DNA of 41,858 nt from JAYTQG01 sp043746815 (lineage in GTDB: Bacteria; Actinomycetota; Thermoleophilia; Miltoncostaeales; Miltoncostaeaceae), in contig JAYTQG010000145.1 in the NCBI GenBank assembly GCA_043746815.1, positions 1 through 41,858 on the forward strand. The letters are read 5' to 3'. Of the stretch, positions 17,016-26,640 are shown piece by piece. The translations under genes were made by a program, and so were the position numbers. Every line of letters starts with the position of its first letter. Positions within the stretch are counted from its first letter, which is position 1. Below the pieces are notes generated by a model. That model did no database searches. It saw nothing but the letters and a program-made list of their open reading frames with translations, and was not told the origin of the DNA.

Positions 17016-19552
17016 TCCGCCTTGCCTTGCGGGGACTCGCAACGCGGAAACTGCGAGCAGCCCTTTCCGCGCTTGCCATCGTTCTCGGCGTGGGAATGGT
17101 CGCCGCGACATTTGTCGTGACCGACCGCATCTTCGGCGCGTTCGACGAGATCTTTGCGACCGCCAATAAGGGCACGGACGTGCTCCTCACGCGGGCGACC
17201 AAGTTCGACGTGAGTAGCCTGCGTCTGGAACCGCTCGACGCCGATCTCGTCGCGAGGGTTGCCGCCCTCCCCGGGGTCGCCGAGACCTCCGGTTCGGTTC
17301 AGGGCGACGGAGCACTTGTTGTCGACGGCAAGACGGCTGAGGCCGTCGGCGGCGCGCCGGACCTCGTCATCTCGAGTTCCGCACAACGGTTCGACCAGAA
17401 TGTGTATGTCAGCGGCAAGCGGCCGGTCAACCCCGGTGAGATCTCAATCGATAAGGACCTCGCGGATCGCAAGAAGGTGCGCATTGGCCAGGCGGTCGGA
17501 CTCCAAACGGACGTGGGCGTCAAACCGGTCACGGTTACCGGCATCTTCAAGTTTGCAAACGCCTCGCTTGGCGGTGCGACCATCAAGATTATTCCGCTCG
17601 CGGACGCGCAAGCGTGGTTCGGTCGGGCCGGTCAGGTCTCCCTTATCAACGTTGCTGCCAAGGACGGCATCTCGCCTGGGCAGCTGAGCCAGCAACTTCG
17701 GGCGGCCTTGCCGCCGTCAGTGAAGGTACAAACGGGTGACGAGAACGCGAAAGAGCAGTCCAAACAAATCAACGACCAGCTTGGCGCGTTCCTCCGCCCG
17801 GCGCTGTTCACGTTTGCGGGAGTCTCCGTCCTCGTCGGAATCTTCACGATCTTCAACATTTTCGCGATCACCGTCGCGCAGCGCGCCCGCGAGCTCGCGA
17901 TGCTCCGAACGCTTGGTGCAGCAAAGGGGCAACTGGTCCGGTCGTTGATGCTCGAAGCCCTCGTCATCGGGGTAATCGCATCCGTCCTGGGCGTGTTGGC
18001 GGGCATTGGCTTGGCGGTACTGATTAGCGGTCTCTTTGACGCCGTTGGCTTCGGATTGCCAACCACCGGCATCGTCGTGAAGCCGCGCACGGTGGTGATC
18101 GCCCTCACCGTCGGCATCGTCACGACGCTCTTGGCGGCGCTCATCCCCGCGCTGCGGGCGACACGCGTGTCACCAATCGCGGCACTGCGCGAAGGGGCAA
18201 TCATTCCGCCGGGTCGCTTCGCGCGCGTTACGCCGTACCTTGCTGGCCTCGTCACCCTCGGTGGACTTCTGCTCCTGATTGCCGGTCTGACGACCTCCGG
18301 CAGCACGCAGCAACGTCTCTCTCAAGTCGCTTTCGGGGCTGTCTTGGTCTTCGTCGGGGTCGGCACCCTGTCGCGCTACATCATCCGTCCCCTGGCGCGT
18401 CTGGTGGGTGCGCCTATCCAGGTCATTAGCCCGACGGCTGGAGGCCTGGCACGGGAGAATGCTGGCCGCAATCCTGCCCGTACCGCCGCCACGGCCGCTG
18501 CGCTGATGATTGGCGTCGCGCTCGTCGTCTTCACGGGTGTCCTGGCTGAGGGACTGAAGGGTTCATTCACCGACGCCATCGATCGCTCGGTGAAGAGTGA
18601 CCTCATCATCCAGACAAAGAACCAGTCGGGCACGCTTCCGGAGGGCACCGTTGTGCGCGCCGCAAACGTTGCTGGCGTCGCCGCTGCGGCGCCCACGTAC
18701 TTTGCTCAGGCACGTGTGTTCAGGGAGACACAGTTCATTAACGCTGTTCCTGCCGATGCCGCCAACGTCTACAAGCTTGATTGGCAGCGAGGCGCGACTG
18801 ACGCGCTCGTCGGCAAGCTTGGGGCGGACGGCGTGATCGTGGAGAAGGATTTTGCTGCCACCCACTCCCTCGTGCCCGGCGACACTGTCACGGTCACCGG
18901 GCCAACGGGGTCCGTAAAACTGCGGGTCCTTGGTGAGTACAAGGATCCGACGCTCTTTCGGACCCTGACGATGGGAACGGCTGCCTACGACAAGTTGTTC
19001 ACCGATCGCCGCCTTGGTGTCTTGTCGGTCAAATTCGCCACTGGTGCTGATCCGTCTGCAACCACGGCGGCGGTCAAACGTGCGTTTGAGGCCTATCCGT
19101 CGGCCAAGGTTCAGTCGAACGCGGAGTTCAAGAAGACCGTCTCGGGTCAGATTGACGGGCTCCTCGCGCTGCTCTATGTGCTTCTGGCGATTAGCGTGGT
19201 GATCTCGCTGTTCGGGATCGTCACCACGCTCGTGCTCTCCGTATTCGAACGAACCCGGGAGATCGGAATGATCCGGGCGGTCGGAGCGACCCGCGGCCAA
19301 ATCCGCGGGATTGTCTGCTCGGAAAGCGTCATCACGTCAACCATCGGCGCCATTCTGGGTATCGGCCTCGGCCTCGTGTTCGGATGGCTGATGACGAAAG
19401 CGCTGGAAGATCAGGGAATCAGGTTCTCCGTACCTGTCGGCCAGCTAGTCATCGTGCTTGTCGTCGCAATGATCGCCGGGCTACTCGCCGCGATCTACCC
19501 TGCACGTCGGGCGTCGCGCCTGAACATTCTGGACTCGCTGCACTACGAATAG
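17012..19552 (+). CDS. FtsX/MacB-type ABC transporter permease, two-domain
   Basis: This 846-residue permease contains two FtsX units. The N-terminal helix (LAIVLGVGMVAATFVV) is followed by an extracellular domain. Then come helices around residues 265-290, 310-340 and 365-385, which include the conserved ARELAMLRTLGAAKGQL loop. After a linker helix region there is a second extracellular domain. It ends with three C-terminal helices and the matching EIGMIRAVGATRGQIRGIV loop, closing with AAIYPARRASRLNILDSLHYE. The duplicated layout is the type in which a single chain supplies both halves. It partners the overlapping ATPase gene upstream. The substrate is unknown. Confidence 0.94.
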   Translation: MIRLALRGLATRKLRAALSALAIVLGVGMVAATFVVTDRIFGAFDEIFATANKGTDVLLTRATKFDVSSLRLEPLDADLVARVAALPGVAETSGSVQGDGALVVDGKTAEAVGGAPDLVISSSAQRFDQNVYVSGKRPVNPGEISIDKDLADRKKVRIGQAVGLQTDVGVKPVTVTGIFKFANASLGGATIKIIPLADAQAWFGRAGQVSLINVAAKDGISPGQLSQQLRAALPPSVKVQTGDENAKEQSKQINDQLGAFLRPALFTFAGVSVLVGIFTIFNIFAITVAQRARELAMLRTLGAAKGQLVRSLMLEALVIGVIASVLGVLAGIGLAVLISGLFDAVGFGLPTTGIVVKPRTVVIALTVGIVTTLLAALIPALRATRVSPIAALREGAIIPPGRFARVTPYLAGLVTLGGLLLLIAGLTTSGSTQQRLSQVAFGAVLVFVGVGTLSRYIIRPLARLVGAPIQVISPTAGGLARENAGRNPARTAATAAALMIGVALVVFTGVLAEGLKGSFTDAIDRSVKSDLIIQTKNQSGTLPEGTVVRAANVAGVAAAAPTYFAQARVFRETQFINAVPADAANVYKLDWQRGATDALVGKLGADGVIVEKDFAATHSLVPGDTVTVTGPTGSVKLRVLGEYKDPTLFRTLTMGTAAYDKLFTDRRLGVLSVKFATGADPSATTAAVKRAFEAYPSAKVQSNAEFKKTVSGQIDGLLALLYVLLAISVVISLFGIVTTLVLSVFERTREIGMIRAVGATRGQIRGIVCSESVITSTIGAILGIGLGLVFGWLMTKALEDQGIRFSVPVGQLVIVLVVAMIAGLLAAIYPARRASRLNILDSLHYE

Positions 19553-19636
19553 CCGGGCATCACGTGCGACCATGCACGCGATGTCCCCCGGAACACGAGT
19601 AATCGCCAACCTCCGGTCGCCGACCAGTCTGTTCCA

Positions 19637-20596
19637 TTGAGCGGCGACCAAACCTTCGACTGGACCCTCGCGGAGGCGCAGCTCGTCGCTCTGGGCGAGA
19701 CCGAGGCAAATGACAGCGCAGACGTTCGGCGGAGCCATATCCGGCTGGCGGATGTTGCGGGTCTGATTGACGTGAAGACACGCCTCGAGGCGGCATTCCT
19801 TGCCCCCCTTCGTAATCCTGAGCTCCGCGTGCTCTATAAAAGGTCACTCGGCGGGGGTCTGCTTCTCTACGGGCCGCCAGACTGCGGAATGACCTATCTC
19901 GCGCGGGCCGTTGCCGGGGAGATGGATGCACGCTTCCTGCCGGTTGCCCTCGTAGATGTCCTGGACAAATGGCTGGGTCAAAGTGAGCAGAACATTCGGG
20001 TGCTCTTCGAAACGGCGAGGGCGTCTGCTCCGTGCGTCGTGTTTTTGGATGGTCTCGACGCGCTTGGGCACGTGACCACCAGTGGACTCGACGCCGTTGG
20101 GACGCGCGCGACGCTCAATCAGCTGCTGCGTGAGATTGACGCCACGGGCGGAGAAAACGAGGGCGTCTTCGTCCTCGGTGCGACCAACCGTCCCTGGGAT
20201 GTTGACACCGCCCTTCGCCACCCTGGCCGCCTTGATCGGACGCTGTTTGTCTCCCCACCCGACACCCTAGCCCGAGAAGTGCTCCTCGGGCTTCACCTCC
20301 AGGGGCGTCCCATCGACCCGATCGACCTCCATGCCGTCGCGAGGGCAACGAGCGGATTTTCGGGTGCGGACCTCGCTCACCTCTGCGAGATCGCGGCGCA
20401 GCACGCGCTGATGGACTCGGCGCAGGCCGGGATCGCGCGCAACATTCGCCAAGTTGATGTGGAGGCGGCCGCGAAGGAGGTCCATCCCTCACCCGCACAG
20501 TGGCTGACGACAGCGCGCAAGGTGGCCCTTACTGCAAATGAGGGAGGCTCCTACGACGAGCTGGTCGCCTACCTGCGCTCCAGAAAGATGCTCTGA
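19637..20596 (+). CDS. AAA+ protein with degenerate Walker A and B (probable pseudo-ATPase)
   Basis: This 319-residue protein is a single Cdc48/FtsH-like AAA+ domain. The Walker A reads GPPDCGMT (residues 79-86), so the essential lysine is methionine. Walker B reads VVFLDGLDAL, so the catalytic glutamate is glycine (139). Other parts are kept: pore loop DKWLGQSE (W112-L113), sensor-1 GATNRP (N184), arginine-finger region RHPGRLDR (194-201) and the C-terminal lid with ATSGFSGADLAHLCEIAA. A TTG at 19637 is the only start found. It lies 84 bases after the permease and 28 bases before pheA. Hydrolysis is unlikely; a scaffold or mixed-ring role is inferred. Confidence 0.86.
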   Translation: MSGDQTFDWTLAEAQLVALGETEANDSADVRRSHIRLADVAGLIDVKTRLEAAFLAPLRNPELRVLYKRSLGGGLLLYGPPDCGMTYLARAVAGEMDARFLPVALVDVLDKWLGQSEQNIRVLFETARASAPCVVFLDGLDALGHVTTSGLDAVGTRATLNQLLREIDATGGENEGVFVLGATNRPWDVDTALRHPGRLDRTLFVSPPDTLAREVLLGLHLQGRPIDPIDLHAVARATSGFSGADLAHLCEIAAQHALMDSAQAGIARNIRQVDVEAAAKEVHPSPAQWLTTARKVALTANEGGSYDELVAYLRSRKML

Positions 20597-20624
20597 GTTG
20601 CGGCTCGCGCTAGTCTCGGCCCCA

Positions 20625-21536
20625 ATGACCCCATGTGCCTACCTCGGACCCGCAGGAACCTTCGCGCATCAGGCGGCCCTCGACCTCGCCGATCCCGGGG
20701 CCGAACTCGTCCCCGAGACCGACGTCGAGGCGGTAATCGGCGGGATCAGCGATGGTCGGTACTCGGCGGGAATTGTCCCCTTCGAGAACAGTCAGGAAGG
20801 GGAGGTTGGCGCGTCCCTCGACGTGATCGCCTCGCTTGGCGGTGATCCCGTGATCGTCGCGGAGCGCGTTCTTCCCGTGACCTTCACCCTGTTCCGTATT
20901 CCGGGTGACGATACCCCGCTCACGGAGATCAGTAGCCACCCCTTCGCGTTGGCACAATGCGCGCGCTACAGCACGACGAACGGCCTGACGGAGATTCCGG
21001 CGGCCAGCACGGCCCGGGCGTGTCAGGCACTGGCCAAGAACCGGACTCCAGGTCGGGCCGCGATTGGTGCGCCGAACGCTGGCGGCGTGTACGGATTGGA
21101 CGCCGTTGCATCAGGAATTGAAACGCACGAGGGCGCGCTCACCCGGTTCGTCAAGCTCGGAGCAACATGCGAGGGCCCGACAGTCCGGGACCGGACAGCG
21201 TTCGTCGTGCGGCCGGAGATGGACCAGCCCGGTGGCCTGATGCGCATCCTGCAGCAGTTTTCGCTTCGCTCGATCAATCTCACCGCGATTACCTCTCGCC
21301 CGGCGCGTAACCGACTGGGCAACTACTGGTTCTACCTCGAGTGCGAGGGGCACATCCTCCAAACGGAAATCAAAGAGGCGGTCATGAACGTGCTCCTCGG
21401 CGGGGGCGACATCACGTTCCTTGGCTCGTTTCCGGAGGACCCCAGCCGCCCCGGCGCATCCGTCCCGACCGACTCTGCTGCCGCCTACCGGCGCTACAGC
21501 ACAATGCGGAGCCGCGTCGTCGGCGCCGAGGCCTAA
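20625..21536 (+). CDS. pheA: Prephenate dehydratase
   Basis: This 303-residue enzyme of phenylalanine synthesis converts prephenate to phenylpyruvate. It starts with CAYLGPAGTFAHQAAL, shows VPFENSQEGEV (canonical ENS motif) and the catalytic TRF motif at residues 173-175 (ALTRFVKLG). It continues into a regulatory ACT domain from about residue 191 (QPGGLMRILQQFSLRSINLT, TSRPARNRLGNYWFYLECEGH), where phenylalanine feedback would act. No chorismate mutase domain is fused. ATG 20625 is chosen to match the family start; an in-frame TTG lies at 20598. tyrA follows 12 bases later. Confidence 0.95.
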   Translation: MTPCAYLGPAGTFAHQAALDLADPGAELVPETDVEAVIGGISDGRYSAGIVPFENSQEGEVGASLDVIASLGGDPVIVAERVLPVTFTLFRIPGDDTPLTEISSHPFALAQCARYSTTNGLTEIPAASTARACQALAKNRTPGRAAIGAPNAGGVYGLDAVASGIETHEGALTRFVKLGATCEGPTVRDRTAFVVRPEMDQPGGLMRILQQFSLRSINLTAITSRPARNRLGNYWFYLECEGHILQTEIKEAVMNVLLGGGDITFLGSFPEDPSRPGASVPTDSAAAYRRYSTMRSRVVGAEA

Positions 21537-21548
21537 GTCGAGCACCGC

Positions 21549-22538
21549 ATGCGCGTTGGGGTAGTCGGTTGCGGCCTCATCGGTGGCTCTGTGCTGCGGT
21601 GCCTGGCCGAATGTGGCACCGACAGACTCGGCGCATACGACCCTTCGCTGACTGTGCAGCGTGAGCTGGCCGCTCTCGGAATTGCAGGGGCCGACGATCT
21701 TGACGTGCTCGCCGCCGATTGTGAGCTCGTCGTCGTCGCGGCCCCACCCGCTGAGACCGCCGCCATCGTGATACGCCTCCTCGCGTCTGACGACGAGGTC
21801 GTCGTCACCGACACCAGTTCGATCAAGGCGTCTCTTGCACGACAGGTCCGTAAGGCGGCCCCTCAGGTGGCCGAACGGTTTGTCCCAGGGCACCCGCTGG
21901 CTGGCAGCGAACGCACGGGTTTCGCATCTGCCAGGGCCGATCTCTTTGACGGTGCGGTATGGGCGCTTTGCCCAGAGCATGGCGCCGATCTCGGCGTCGT
22001 TGGGAGGGTGATTGGTCTTGTGAACGCGTTGGGTGCCAATGCGTACCTCGTCGACGCAGAGGCGCATGACACTGCCGTTGGCTTCTCGAGTCACGCGCCA
22101 CATCTCATCGCAAACGCGATGGCCAGAGCGGCACCCCCAGAACTCCGGCGGCGTGTCGCGCTGCTCTCCGGCGGGGGCCTTCGCGACGGCACTCGTGTGG
22201 CGGCCTCAGATGTCGCTCTCTGGCGCGAAATTGTCAGTGCCAATCGCGACGCCACCCTCGCCGGAATCACGGCCTACCGGGACCGCCTCGACGAGATTGC
22301 CAATGCCGTCGAGAACGAAGATTGGGTTCGATTTGATGCCCTGTGGGCAGATGGCAGCACGGCAACGCGCGAACTCCTCGCACTTCGGTGGGCTCCAGCG
22401 TTGGAGGAGTCGATCACCGTTGCGGCCACAACCCAGGCACTCTTCGACGTGTGCAGCGAAGGGCGCACGATTCGGTCGCTGCGGTGGGCCGCGGATGGCA
22501 ACGTCGATCTCGTTGTTAGCGCTCAGCCCGGCGAGTGA
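21549..22538 (+). CDS. tyrA: Prephenate/arogenate dehydrogenase
   Basis: This 329-residue NAD(P)-dependent enzyme of tyrosine synthesis has the Rossmann GVVGCGLIGGSV at the N-terminus. It also has VVVAAPPAET, VTDTSSIKASL, the conserved PGHPLAGSERTGF loop (catalytic histidine) and an all-alpha C-terminal half with GFSSHAPHLIANAMA. Whether it prefers prephenate or arogenate cannot be decided from sequence. It lacks an ACT domain. Close spacing to pheA (12 bases) and to the sigma factor gene (27 bases) suggests a continuous transcript. Confidence 0.94.
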   Translation: MRVGVVGCGLIGGSVLRCLAECGTDRLGAYDPSLTVQRELAALGIAGADDLDVLAADCELVVVAAPPAETAAIVIRLLASDDEVVVTDTSSIKASLARQVRKAAPQVAERFVPGHPLAGSERTGFASARADLFDGAVWALCPEHGADLGVVGRVIGLVNALGANAYLVDAEAHDTAVGFSSHAPHLIANAMARAAPPELRRRVALLSGGGLRDGTRVAASDVALWREIVSANRDATLAGITAYRDRLDEIANAVENEDWVRFDALWADGSTATRELLALRWAPALEESITVAATTQALFDVCSEGRTIRSLRWAADGNVDLVVSAQPGE

Positions 22539-22565
22539 TCCGCCGAGGCATCTGATACGTAGATA

Positions 22566-23165
22566 GTGACAATGCCCTCCCTTCGCTCGCGTTCTGATCG
22601 CTCGGCCCTCGCCGACGAAGACCTCATCGCCCTGGTGGTGGATGGGGACGATCGGGCATTCGGGGTGCTCTACGACCGCCATGCCCAAGTGACGTTTTCA
22701 CTTGCGCTCCGGCTTCTCGGTGACCGGAGTGCCGCGGAAGATCTTGTCCAAGAAGCATTTCTTGGGGCGTGGCGCGGGGCGTCCGTGTACTCGGCGACGA
22801 AGGGGAGTGTCCGGACCTGGTTGCTCACGATCGTTCACCACCGAGGGGTGGATCGCTTGCGGACGCTTTCCGCGTCCAATCGGCGGGCCGAGGCCATGAA
22901 GACCGAAGCGGTTGTTCGCGACGACCGGGCTGACCTGACAAGCGACGAGGCGCTCGGTAGCCTCGAATCGGCGTCCGTGCGCCGGGAACTTGACCGACTT
23001 CCAACCGAGCAGGCGCAGGTCCTCCGGCTCGCCTACTTCGGAGGCTTCACGCACAATGAAATCGCGGAGATGTTGGCATTGCCGCTTGGGACCGTAAAGG
23101 GTCGGATGCGCCTGGCGCTGGAGCGCCTACGACGGAGTGCTATTGGGGAAGGAGCCCCGATTTGA
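22566..23165 (+). CDS. ECF-type RNA polymerase sigma factor
   Basis: This 199-residue sigma-70-like factor has region 2 (AFGVLYDRHAQVTFSLALRL, then GDRSAAEDLVQEAFLGAW, the core-binding and -10 recognition part) and region 4 (LPTEQAQVLRLAYFGGFTH, NEIAEMLALPLGTVKGRM, the helix-turn-helix for the -35). Regions 1 and 3 are absent, as in ECF factors. The layout and partner resemble the SigK/RskA group. A GTG at 22566 or an ATG at 22572 could be the start; no clear ribosome site separates them. Its stop overlaps the TTG of the anti-sigma gene, indicating coupled synthesis. Confidence 0.94.
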   Translation: MTMPSLRSRSDRSALADEDLIALVVDGDDRAFGVLYDRHAQVTFSLALRLLGDRSAAEDLVQEAFLGAWRGASVYSATKGSVRTWLLTIVHHRGVDRLRTLSASNRRAEAMKTEAVVRDDRADLTSDEALGSLESASVRRELDRLPTEQAQVLRLAYFGGFTHNEIAEMLALPLGTVKGRMRLALERLRRSAIGEGAPI

Positions 23166-23836
23166 GCGCGACCGAGCATGAGGTAGTTCGCGACTTGCTT
23201 GCAGTTGTTGCCCTTGGTGCTGGCGACGACGGTGACGTGTCGCGTGTTGAGGTGCATGTCATGACGTGTGCGGTTTGCGCTGAGGAGATGGAGGCGCTGC
23301 GCGCAACCAGCGCGTTTCTCGCGACCAGCGTCCCCCAAGTCGCACCGCCGCCGGATCTGCGTCGCCGGATCATGCGAGAGGTCACCCCCGCGCATTCGTC
23401 ACGCCGGTCGTCGATTGCTCGACGCAGCTGGTTGCGCCCCATGCCTGCGCTTGCCGGAGCCCTCGGGGCCGCCGTGATTGGTTTGGGTGCCTGGAACGTT
23501 TCGCTCCAGTCCGATCAGCCCAACGACCTTGCTGTCACGAATACGCTGACCAACGCCCAAGCGAGGGTTCAGATCGTGAGTGCCAACGGAGGACGGGTCG
23601 CCGTGATGCGTTTGGCAAACCTCCCCCCCTCGTCCGCAGGGCGTGGTTGGGAACTCTGGAGCGTGCGAGGAGCCAAGCCACGCTCCGAGGGATTCCTTCG
23701 CGTGCAGCCGGACGGCAGCGCCATTGCGGTCGTCGATATTCGCGATGCAATGGCGCTCGCACTCACCGACGAGCCGCTCACAAACACCGCGGGTCCAACC
23801 GGCGACCAAGTCGTTGTGGCGCCCATCCCCGCCTGA
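23162..23836 (+). CDS. RskA-like zinc-binding anti-sigma factor
   Basis: This 224-residue partner of the upstream sigma factor has the zinc anti-sigma motif HVMTCAVC (H32, C36, C39). It is followed by one transmembrane helix (about residues 94-112, ALAGALGAAVIGLGAW) and an extracytoplasmic anti-sigma-K (RskA) C-terminal domain with GRVAVMRLANLPP, GRGWELWSVRG and a terminal TGDQVVVAPIP strand. Such proteins hold the sigma factor at the membrane until regulated proteolysis or redox change frees it. The start is TTG, overlapping the sigma stop. It ends 14 bases from the convergent oxidase gene. Confidence 0.92.
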   Translation: MSATEHEVVRDLLAVVALGAGDDGDVSRVEVHVMTCAVCAEEMEALRATSAFLATSVPQVAPPPDLRRRIMREVTPAHSSRRSSIARRSWLRPMPALAGALGAAVIGLGAWNVSLQSDQPNDLAVTNTLTNAQARVQIVSANGGRVAVMRLANLPPSSAGRGWELWSVRGAKPRSEGFLRVQPDGSAIAVVDIRDAMALALTDEPLTNTAGPTGDQVVVAPIPA

Positions 23837-23850
23837 GCGGAGACGGTGAG

Positions 23851-26550
23851 CTACCGGGACCGCACCTGGATGCAGGTCCCGGCCCGGACGATCCCTGGGC
23901 GCTTGGTAACGGTTCCATGTCGACGGACCGTGAAGGCGCAGCCGACCGCGATTGCCCCGAGGCGCTTCCGAACAAGGAGCAGGATTTCCGTCTCGCCGAT
24001 GCTCCCCTGGTTGTCGGTCACCCGAAGGCGAACAACGTGGCGGCCCACTGTCTTGAACGTCCGGTTCAAGGAAGGCTTCCCGCCGTCGTCGTAGCGGAAG
24101 TCGCCTTGGAGGTCCCAAGCTCGCGACACGATCTGACCATCCGAGTCAGTGGACGTGTCCACGAACTTCATGGGGCGGCCCCCAACGCGAGGACTGGTCG
24201 TCGTCACCGTAAATGCGGCTGTCGGTGGGATGTTCGTTCCTGCTGCCGGGTTGCCGGCCAGCTGGACACCGGTCGCAGCCGCAACGGTTATGGTCTTCGT
24301 TGTAATCGCAACGGCGCCCAGATTGTCGGTTACGCGAAGACCGACAGTGACGGTGCCAGGGGTCTTGAAGATCGTGGAGGCACTCGCGCCGGCGGCATCG
24401 TTGAAGACCCCGTCGCCGTCCAAGTCCCAGTCTTGGGTGGTCAGGCTGCCATCTGCGTCAGCGGAGGTGCTTGAGAATGTAACGCGCTGACCGACCGTGG
24501 GGGTACTGGTCGTCGCATCGAACGACGCGACCGGAGGGACATTCGTGGGAGCGTTCGGGTCGATGCGAACCCATTGCGCCTTCGATGGAACGCCTTGCGT
24601 GTTGACCAGAAACAGCATGTAGTAGCCAGGAGGGGCGACGTTCCCGCTGACGGGCGTTGTCACGGTTACGTGTCCGGCATCCGCGACGGTCGCGGGCATG
24701 ATGATCATCCGACCCTGCATATCCACCCCGTGGGTAACCGCTGCAGGCGGAATGAGTACGGCTGACCGGATACTTTCGGCGTCCGGCGTCGAAATGGTTA
24801 TGGCCGAGCCATATCCCGCAGCCCCGGTCGCGCCCGCGATTGTCGGTCGGGCGCCTCGGAAGAGATATGCGGGCTTGTAGTACTCAGCCACCCACTGGCT
24901 TGGGTGACTGCGTTTCGTTTCGCGGTCATCGCCAGCGGAAAGGACGCGCCCATCGGGCAGCAGCAGCGCCGTCGAGTGGTACGTTCGCCGTTGGGCGTTT
25001 GACGGCCCCATCGCCCAGCTGTTCGTTGTCGGGTTGTAGATCTCCGTCGAGAAGATGGCGCCGTCATAGAGATGGTTACCGCCCGGGATCTCGGGCGTGT
25101 CAGCTGGGTCGACGGTGCCCAGCCCGCCTCCGATCGTCACCATTGAACCGTCAGGGAGCTGGACCGTGTTGTGGTGAGCGCGAGGAATTTGGATGCTGTT
25201 CGCGGCAGGAACCTTTGCAAAGCCAGCCGAGACGTTTGCCGTTTTCAACACGTAGGTATGAGTGGTGCCGTGGTTGCTTGGGCCCGCCGTGCCACCCATG
25301 AGTTGAACCTGCGTCGCGGGGGCAACCCCCTGGGCGTTCAATTCAAATGGGCGTAGGACGGCAGTCGTCCAATTGCCGTACTCGTACTGTGATCCCGGGA
25401 AGACCGCCTTCTCCGGCAGATCCTGCCAAGTCCAGTCGCCCGCGCCGGTGGGCCGCGGCGTCAGCACGGAGGGGACGGTAGATGGTCCGGCCATGAGGAT
25501 TCGGCCGTCGGGAAGCAGGACATTGCGAGGGTAGAGGTCCATCGCGTGCGATGGACCTTCGCTGTAGAGATCGGCCGGAAGAGCAGCCGACACCCGCTCC
25601 AACGTTCCGGGAAGGTCGGGATTCGGATTCGGGGTGAAGACCTCGATCTCGCGGTTGATCCGCTCGCCTTCCACAGCGGGATGGGTGGCATCGGCGGCGC
25701 GCGCTTCACGACCGTATTCGTCGAAGCCGCTCATAATCACAACCCGGCCATCAGCAAGCGTCGTTAGCGTTGGATACCAGCGTCCGTGATGCATCAAACC
25801 CTGAACCTGCCAGGTCTCGGTGAAGGGATTGAAGATCCACAGACCGCGATGGCCTTGGATTCCGTGGCCCGCGGCCGATGATGCTCGCTGGCCGCCAGCG
25901 ACGAGGATCCGACCGTCAGCGAGCTGCGCATGACCGACGCAGAACAGGTTTGGAAGCGCGGTATCGCCAGGTTCCTGCCCGGGCACATTGGGTGGATCAA
26001 CCGCCGTGTACTGCCCCGTCGCCGGATCGAACAGATGAGCGGTTCCACTCCCGCCATCGGGGCGCTGCTCGGGCGGTGTCGGCGAGTCCGTCAGTTTAGA
26101 AATCAGAAGGATTTTGCCGGTCGGCAACAGAATCTGATTGATGGCGTAGTCCGGAACGAGGAATGGGCTGGGGCGCACCGGGTTCGCCGGCCCGAAGTCC
26201 CATTCGCCGCTGCTCACACCATCATTCGCACGGCGCTGCCCCGGTTTCAAGACCGGCTGGAAACGGCTTCCGTTTGCAGGGCAGTGGGCAAGGTTCGCAC
26301 GTCGATACGCGGTGACGCGGCAACGGGCGTTTTGCCTCGCATCCGCCTTGGCGCTTGCGTCCTTGCCGTGACCGCCCCCACGATAGTGGGCCGCATCCCC
26401 CTCCCATTTCCAGTAGTTCGCCGCCTGATGGGGTCGGGTGCCAAAGCCACCGAACGCGGGTACCGCAGCGCACGCGACCGCGAGTACAGCAGCGGCTCCA
26501 AGAAGAAGGGTCGGCCTGAAACGGCCTCGGGCGCAACGATCCACGGACAT
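23851..26550 (-). CDS. Secreted copper radical oxidase (galactose/glyoxal oxidase-like, DUF1929) with two PKD domains
   Basis: The protein has 899 residues from the ATG at 26550 (an in-frame TTG at 26613 would add 21). A signal peptide (LLLGAAAVLAVACAAVPAFGG) precedes a kelch-type propeller with the copper-radical set. These are Cys204 (NLFCVGH) and Tyr259 (GRWYPT) for the thioether-linked tyrosyl radical, Tyr524-His525 (RRTYHS) and His607 (VTHGVDMQGR). The last belongs to the DUF1929 domain, which carries the fourth ligand in galactose oxidase, glyoxal oxidase and GlxA. Two PKD repeats (NVPPVASFDA; NIPPTAAFTV) and a short basic tail follow. Alcohol or aldehyde oxidation with H2O2 release outside the cell is predicted. 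A close paralogue lies directly upstream. Confidence 0.87.
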   Translation of the reverse strand: MSVDRCARGRFRPTLLLGAAAVLAVACAAVPAFGGFGTRPHQAANYWKWEGDAAHYRGGGHGKDASAKADARQNARCRVTAYRRANLAHCPANGSRFQPVLKPGQRRANDGVSSGEWDFGPANPVRPSPFLVPDYAINQILLPTGKILLISKLTDSPTPPEQRPDGGSGTAHLFDPATGQYTAVDPPNVPGQEPGDTALPNLFCVGHAQLADGRILVAGGQRASSAAGHGIQGHRGLWIFNPFTETWQVQGLMHHGRWYPTLTTLADGRVVIMSGFDEYGREARAADATHPAVEGERINREIEVFTPNPNPDLPGTLERVSAALPADLYSEGPSHAMDLYPRNVLLPDGRILMAGPSTVPSVLTPRPTGAGDWTWQDLPEKAVFPGSQYEYGNWTTAVLRPFELNAQGVAPATQVQLMGGTAGPSNHGTTHTYVLKTANVSAGFAKVPAANSIQIPRAHHNTVQLPDGSMVTIGGGLGTVDPADTPEIPGGNHLYDGAIFSTEIYNPTTNSWAMGPSNAQRRTYHSTALLLPDGRVLSAGDDRETKRSHPSQWVAEYYKPAYLFRGARPTIAGATGAAGYGSAITISTPDAESIRSAVLIPPAAVTHGVDMQGRMIIMPATVADAGHVTVTTPVSGNVAPPGYYMLFLVNTQGVPSKAQWVRIDPNAPTNVPPVASFDATTSTPTVGQRVTFSSTSADADGSLTTQDWDLDGDGVFNDAAGASASTIFKTPGTVTVGLRVTDNLGAVAITTKTITVAAATGVQLAGNPAAGTNIPPTAAFTVTTTSPRVGGRPMKFVDTSTDSDGQIVSRAWDLQGDFRYDDGGKPSLNRTFKTVGRHVVRLRVTDNQGSIGETEILLLVRKRLGAIAVGCAFTVRRHGTVTKRPGIVRAGTCIQVRSR

Positions 26551-26640
26551 CTCGCTCGTTTCGACGACGTACGGGCGATCCTGCCTGAGCGACGCCTTCG
26601 CGCCAACCGTCAATACGTTAGGAGTTGCCTGACCGTTCGG

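Noticed and set aside
21111..22103. Long minus-strand frame of 330 codons opposite pheA and tyrA
   Set aside because: Frames on the opposite strand of high-G+C genes stay open by codon bias; pheA and tyrA show clear motifs on the plus strand and this frame shows none.
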